Below, piece by piece: positions 60,539 to 64,000 of a stretch of 64,000 nt of DNA. The stretch's first letter is position 1; the number at the start of each line of letters is the position of its first letter. The stretch lies in NCBI GenBank assembly GCA_038203955.1, contig JBBRDK010000004.1, forward strand, positions 1-64,000, given 5' to 3'. The stretch is from JALYUA01 sp038203955. GTDB lineage: Bacteria; Acidobacteriota; Thermoanaerobaculia; UBA5066; Gp7-AA6. The notes under the pieces are model-generated. The model did no database searches. It was given only the letters and a program-made list of their open reading frames with translations, and was not told where the DNA came from. A program made the translations under genes and the position numbers.

Positions 60539-61792
60539 ATGTTTCGACGCACGCTGCTGTTGGCCGGATTTCTCGTCGCCGCTTCGTGGCCGTCTGCGGA
60601 GAACGCTCTCGGGCAGGCCGACGACGCGACTTTGCGCGCCTTGGCGGCTTCGATCGATCGAATCGCGGATCCGGCCGGGGCGCCCCGGGGTGCGGGCAAG
60701 TCCGAGCTTGCGCGTGCCAAGACCGCGCTCTCGGGCCGCAGCGTGCTGGCGGCCTGCCCCTCTCTGCGTATCGCCTGCGGCGATTCGGTCTCCGGGCAAC
60801 TCTCGACCTCCAGCTGCGCGCTCAAGGACGGAAGCTTCGTCGACACCTACTACTTCAACGGGCTCGCTGGTCAGACGGTGACGATCAGCATGACATCGCC
60901 GACCTTCGATACCTTCCTGTTTCTGAACGATCCCTTCGGCAGCCGTGTGGCTTCGAATGACGACTTCGGCGGGAGCACGAACGCGCGCATCGTTTTCACA
61001 CTCCCGACGACCGGCGCCTGGTCGATCCAGGCGAACAGTCTGGCAACAGGGACGGTCGGCAACTACAACTTGTCTTTGGCGTGCACGTCCTCCTCGAGCT
61101 GCAACTCTGTCGGCACGCTGATCTGCGGGGTCCCGGTCACAGGCTCCCTCACGGCGACGGACTGCGCGGCGGGCGGCACCGTGAACGCGTTCGTGGATTT
61201 GTACGACTTCGACGCCACAGCGGGCGTTCCGATCGTCGTCACATACTCCGCGCCCCTCATCCCTCTTCTCCTGACGATCCAGGATCCCTCGAGCGGGTCG
61301 GTCCTCGCATCCAAAGGCGGTACGGGGAGCATCTCCCTCTCCTACACACCCGCCTACACGGGCCGGCACCTCGTCGGGGTCACGAGCTCGCAGGCCCAGG
61401 CCACGGGGCCCTATTCCCTTGCAGTCAACTGCGGCTTGAGCGCGGGCTGCGTGCCGGGCGCAAACGCGCTGTGCTTGAACAACGGGCGCTTCCGCGTGAC
61501 CGCGAGCTTCCAGTCCTCGGACGGATCCGGAGCGGGTCAGGCGGTTCCGCTGACGGGCGATACCGGCTATTTCTGGTTTTTCACCGGGACTAACGTCGAG
61601 ATGGTCGTGAAGGTGGTCAACGGCTGTTCCTTCAATTCTCGCTACTGGACGTTCGCCGGCGGTCTCACCAACGTCGCAGTGACGCTCACGGTCATCGACA
61701 CGCAGAACGGCTCGACCAGGACCTACGTCAATCCCGCCGGAACCGCCTTCGCGCCGATTCAGGACACTGCGGCCTTCAGTCGCTGCCCGTGA
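60539..61792 (+). CDS. Secreted protein with PPC-like domains and a C-terminal beta domain
   Basis: 417 residues. A signal peptide (LLLAGFLVAASWPSAENALG) precedes two Cys-flanked beta domains resembling prepeptidase C-terminal domains (SFVDTYYFNGLAGQTVTISM, ALASKG-like repeats). The last about 100 residues (RFRVTASFQ, VPLTGDTGYFWFF, VEMVVKVVNGCSFN) form a domain I associate with secreted proteins of Acidobacteriota. No catalytic motif is visible. It may bind or display at the surface. GGGAGG upstream supports ATG 60539. Confidence 0.8.
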   Translation: MFRRTLLLAGFLVAASWPSAENALGQADDATLRALAASIDRIADPAGAPRGAGKSELARAKTALSGRSVLAACPSLRIACGDSVSGQLSTSSCALKDGSFVDTYYFNGLAGQTVTISMTSPTFDTFLFLNDPFGSRVASNDDFGGSTNARIVFTLPTTGAWSIQANSLATGTVGNYNLSLACTSSSSCNSVGTLICGVPVTGSLTATDCAAGGTVNAFVDLYDFDATAGVPIVVTYSAPLIPLLLTIQDPSSGSVLASKGGTGSISLSYTPAYTGRHLVGVTSSQAQATGPYSLAVNCGLSAGCVPGANALCLNNGRFRVTASFQSSDGSGAGQAVPLTGDTGYFWFFTGTNVEMVVKVVNGCSFNSRYWTFAGGLTNVAVTLTVIDTQNGSTRTYVNPAGTAFAPIQDTAAFSRCP

Positions 61793-61988
61793 GCTCACGC
61801 TCTCGGCAGTGACCGGGCAGGCGGCGATCTTCGCCTGATCCGCGTCGAAACTGGGCCCCGGCCGAGGCGCTCCCGATGACGGCGAGGACGAGACCGATCG
61901 CCGTCCGCCACGTCGTCGAGCGCGACCGTCACAGACCCCGTTGAGCGGGACGGCCACCGCGAGATGAGAGAACTCTCACGCTGGCCCA

Positions 61989-62017
61989 TTGATTCCTCAA
62001 GGACTTGCGACTAGGAT
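61989..62017 (+). promoter_or_regulatory. Probable tRNA-Leu promoter
   Basis: TTGATT (61989-61994) and TAGGAT (62012-62017) are 17 bp apart, and the expected start of transcription lies just before the tRNA at 62028. Confidence 0.6.
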
Positions 62018-62027
62018 CTGCCCTCCC

Positions 62028-62112
62028 GCGAAAGTGGCGGAACTGGTAGACGCGCAGGTTTCAGGAACCTGTGGAGCAATCCGTGGGGGTTCGAGTCCCC
62101 CCTTTCGCACCA
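62028..62112 (+). tRNA. tRNA-Leu (anticodon CAG)
   Basis: Class II tRNA with acceptor arms GCGAAAG (62028-62034) and CTTTCGC (62102-62108), discriminator A and encoded CCA (62110-62112). The anticodon stem CAGGT/ACCTG encloses a loop with anticodon CAG at 62062-62064. A long variable arm and the GGTTCGAGTCC T-arm are present. All arms pair. Confidence 0.97.
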
Positions 62113-62275
62113 ATCCTCATCGCCTCTTCCTCGGCATTCGTTGGACGCGCAACTTCCTTTGATTCTCGCTTTGCGGAAAGCGTAACAGCCACGCGCGTCG
62201 CGTGACCGGAGCGACCGGAGCGGAACGGTGCAACCCTTTCGGCTGCGTCGGCCACAGAGGGGCAGGAGGTTGACA

Positions 62276-62530
62276 ATGCCCTTGCCTCTTTCGCCCTCGG
62301 CTCTCCTCGTTCTTCTCGCGCTCCCTCTCGTGACGGTGGTGTCGGAGCCGGCACGCGCCGCAGAACCCGTCCTGCCGGCCCGCACGATGTTCGAGCGCTT
62401 TCGTGCGCTCGAGGGAGCGTGGGAGGGATCGAGCACTAGCCGCGGGTCTTGCCGGCCTGTCCCTAGGCGCCGGGCGGGCACCATTCGGCGACCGCCTCGA
62501 GAAGCCGCTCGGGATCGAGGGGCTTGGTGA
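62276..62530 (+). pseudogene. Truncated secreted-protein gene (5' fragment)
   Basis: A good ribosome-binding site (GGAGG near 62266) and ATG 62276 lead into a signal peptide (PSALLVLLALPLVTVVSEPARAAE) and MFERFRALEGAWEGSST, the usual opening of DUF1579-like proteins. From about 62437 the reading frame becomes Arg-rich nonsense and runs antisense into the response-regulator gene. The rest of the gene is missing, with CTAG at the break point. Confidence 0.6.
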
Positions 62531-62827
62531 GGTAACCCGCCGCCGCGAGCGTCTCCGCGTTTTTCAGGAGATGGCGTGCGCGGAGATCACGACCACCGGA
62601 ATCCCGGAGATCTGCGGGTCTTTCAGCTGCGCCTCGCGGAACTCCCATCCGTTCATGAGAGGCATCATCAGATCCAGAAGAATGAGGCACGGCGGAGCGA
62701 ACCGCCCGAGGTGCTCGAGCGCCTCTCTTCCGTTGGCGACCATGGCCGTCTGATGTCCCTGGAGCTCCAGCGTGTCGCAGAGCGCCTCCCGCATGGCGGC
62801 GTCATCGTCCACGATCAGAACCTGCAT
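62463..62827 (-). pseudogene. Single-domain response regulator, frameshifted
   Basis: From ATG 62827 the frame gives a good receiver domain (VLIVDDDAAMREAL, Asp in LLDLMMPLMNGWEF, VVVISAHAIS) and stops at 62564. The missing end (KNAETLAAAGYLTKPLDPERLL, with the conserved Lys) continues in another frame to 62463. One base is lost near 62570-62580. It is either a sequencing error or a broken gene. The start overlaps the kinase stop, so the two formed a pair. Confidence 0.7.
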
Positions 62828-64000
62828 CAGCCTGCCTCCGCGGGAAGCCGGACGCGGAAAGTCGCGCCCTGACCCGGTTCACTTTCGACTTCGATCGTAC
62901 CGCCGTGCGCCGTGACCAGCTGCCGGGCGATCCAGAGCCCGAGCCCGATGCCCGAATAGGATCGAGAGGAGACTGCGCGCTCGAACCGCTCGAAGATCCT
63001 GTCCCGGTCCTCGGGTCGAATTCCGATGCCGCGGTCGGACACGGTCAGCTCCGCCGCTCCGTTGTCGCGATGGATGCGAATCAGAATGGGATGGCCCGCC
63101 CCGAATTTGACGGCGTTGGTCAGGAGATTGGTCACGACCTGATCGAGACGCGAGCGGTCCCAGTCGCCCACGACCGGTCCCGAAGACTCGATCTCGAGGC
63201 GGGCTCCCGTGCGCGCCGCGGATTCATCCAGCCGTCCCGCGACCTCGCGCACCACTGCGGCGAGGTCCGTCGCTGTCTTTTGGAGCGCGAGCTCTCCCGC
63301 GCTGATGCGGCCGATGTCCAGGAGATCCTCGGTCAGCCTCGTCAGGCGGATGACCTGCTGCTGCGCCTTCCCCATCCGTTCGAGCGTCCTCTCGTCCTTT
63401 TCCGCCCGGGCGCGAACGCTCCAGTTATGAAAGGTCAGGCTGAGCGCCGCGAGCGGGGTGCGGAACTCGTGACCCGCCACAGACAGGAAGGCATCCCGGA
63501 TCTCGACCGCCTTCCGCGTTTCGGCCAGCAGCCTTTCGCGCTCGGCCTCGAGATGTCGGCGTTCGGAGATGTCGCGGGCTATTTTTGCCGCGCCGACGAC
63601 GCGTCCGGAGGGATCCTTGACCGGCGACACGGAAAGGGAGACGTACACCGGCTGTCCGTCTTTTCGGATCCGGACCGTCTCGAAATGTTCGACCCGCTCG
63701 CCACGTCCGATGCGTCGGAGAATCTCGACCATGTCCTTCTTCTGCTCGGCTCCCATGATGGTCGATATGGGCTTGCCGATCATCTCCTCGGCCTTGTAGC
63801 CGAGGAGCCTCTCGGCGGCCGCATTCCACGCCGTGACCGTCCCGTCCAGGGACTTGCCGATGATCGCGTCATCCGAGGACTCGACGAGGGCCGCGAACCG
63901 CGCGAGGTCGATCATCGCGCTTTCGGCCTGTCGGCGGGACTGGCGAGACTCCGCCAGAAGGCCGACGAGAGTCCGGCGGCTGGCCCCGAGCTGCCTTTGC
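62827..64000 (-). CDS. PAS sensor histidine kinase, partial at the window edge
   Basis: An ATG exists at 63915, but the frame is open to the window edge and encodes a helical stretch (LGASRRTLVGLLAESRQSRR), so the gene probably starts outside. A PAS domain follows (FAALVESSDDAIIG, ISERRHLEAERERLLAE), then the kinase with His in SVAGHEFRTPLAALSLT and an ATPase part (LLTNAVKFGAG, SGIGLGLWIARQLV). No membrane segment is visible. It is followed, with one-base overlap, by the frameshifted regulator. Confidence 0.88.
   Translation of the reverse strand, partial: QRQLGASRRTLVGLLAESRQSRRQAESAMIDLARFAALVESSDDAIIGKSLDGTVTAWNAAAERLLGYKAEEMIGKPISTIMGAEQKKDMVEILRRIGRGERVEHFETVRIRKDGQPVYVSLSVSPVKDPSGRVVGAAKIARDISERRHLEAERERLLAETRKAVEIRDAFLSVAGHEFRTPLAALSLTFHNWSVRARAEKDERTLERMGKAQQQVIRLTRLTEDLLDIGRISAGELALQKTATDLAAVVREVAGRLDESAARTGARLEIESSGPVVGDWDRSRLDQVVTNLLTNAVKFGAGHPILIRIHRDNGAAELTVSDRGIGIRPEDRDRIFERFERAVSSRSYSGIGLGLWIARQLVTAHGGTIEVESEPGQGATFRVRLPAEAG

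Overview
The window is GC-rich, densely packed bacterial chromosome from a Gram-negative organism. Signs of an outer membrane are a TolC-family protein, two beta-barrel porins and a lipoprotein signal. The mix of genes (TPR-rich proteins, a YIP1 protein, M61 and M14 peptidases, an Ntn acylase, a secreted protein with a C-terminal domain I associate with Acidobacteriota, and a Rex-controlled complex I operon) suggests Acidobacteriota or a close relative. That placement is inference from gene content only; there is no rRNA or single-copy tree to settle it.

Layout. 1-80 is the start of a lipoprotein gene leaving the window. 263-4952 is a classic translation/secretion block: ffh, rpsP, a KH-domain RNA-binding gene, rimM, trmD, rplS, rnhB. 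4973-7459 is a large TPR protein. 7497-9532 holds an OppD/OppF ATPase pair without permeases. 9805-12955 holds TolC, a YIP1 membrane protein and a MacB/LolD-type ATPase without adaptor or permease. 13043-17361 (minus) holds a penicillin-acylase-type Ntn hydrolase and an M61 peptidase. 17762-21072 holds a hemerythrin, an alpha/beta hydrolase, a membrane protein, a zinc-ribbon protein and a cyclase-like hydrolase. 21142-25648 (minus) holds an M14 peptidase and glutamate dehydrogenase.

25606-37084 (minus) is a complex I operon, nuoA-E-F-G-H-J-K-L-M-N, followed by rex and gdhA. nuoB, nuoC, nuoD and nuoI are missing, and the remaining genes overlap or nearly abut, so no space is left for them. A near-perfect Rex operator lies just upstream of nuoA, which implies an NADH-responsive loop with Rex made from its own target operon.

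37217-41274 (plus) is a glycosyltransferase, a polysaccharide deacetylase and a small acyl-carrier set (FabD-like, FabG-like, ACP, hotdog protein). It is followed by a 410-bp element with inverted ends lying exactly between one stop codon and the next start codon. 42376-47274 (minus) holds a hybrid kinase and a GT39-type TPR glycosyltransferase.

47463-55752 looks like a regulon. It contains divergent porins, small membrane proteins, a KdpE/KdpD-like two-component system and a KimA-like potassium importer. Three of its promoters carry tandem 11-bp repeats (consensus CGRAAGAAnnn), ending about 24-25 bp from the start codon. This is the strongest candidate for an undescribed regulatory system here.

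55777-64000 holds a cytochrome P450, a CPA2 antiporter, an apparently exported RidA protein, an orphan kinase, a secreted protein, tRNA-Leu(CAG), a truncated secreted-protein gene, a frameshifted response regulator and a PAS kinase running out of the window.

Two further genome-wide features stand out. Gene borders repeatedly carry arrays of degenerate 7-bp tandem units, usually as two inverted arms. Three genes seem to start with CTG.
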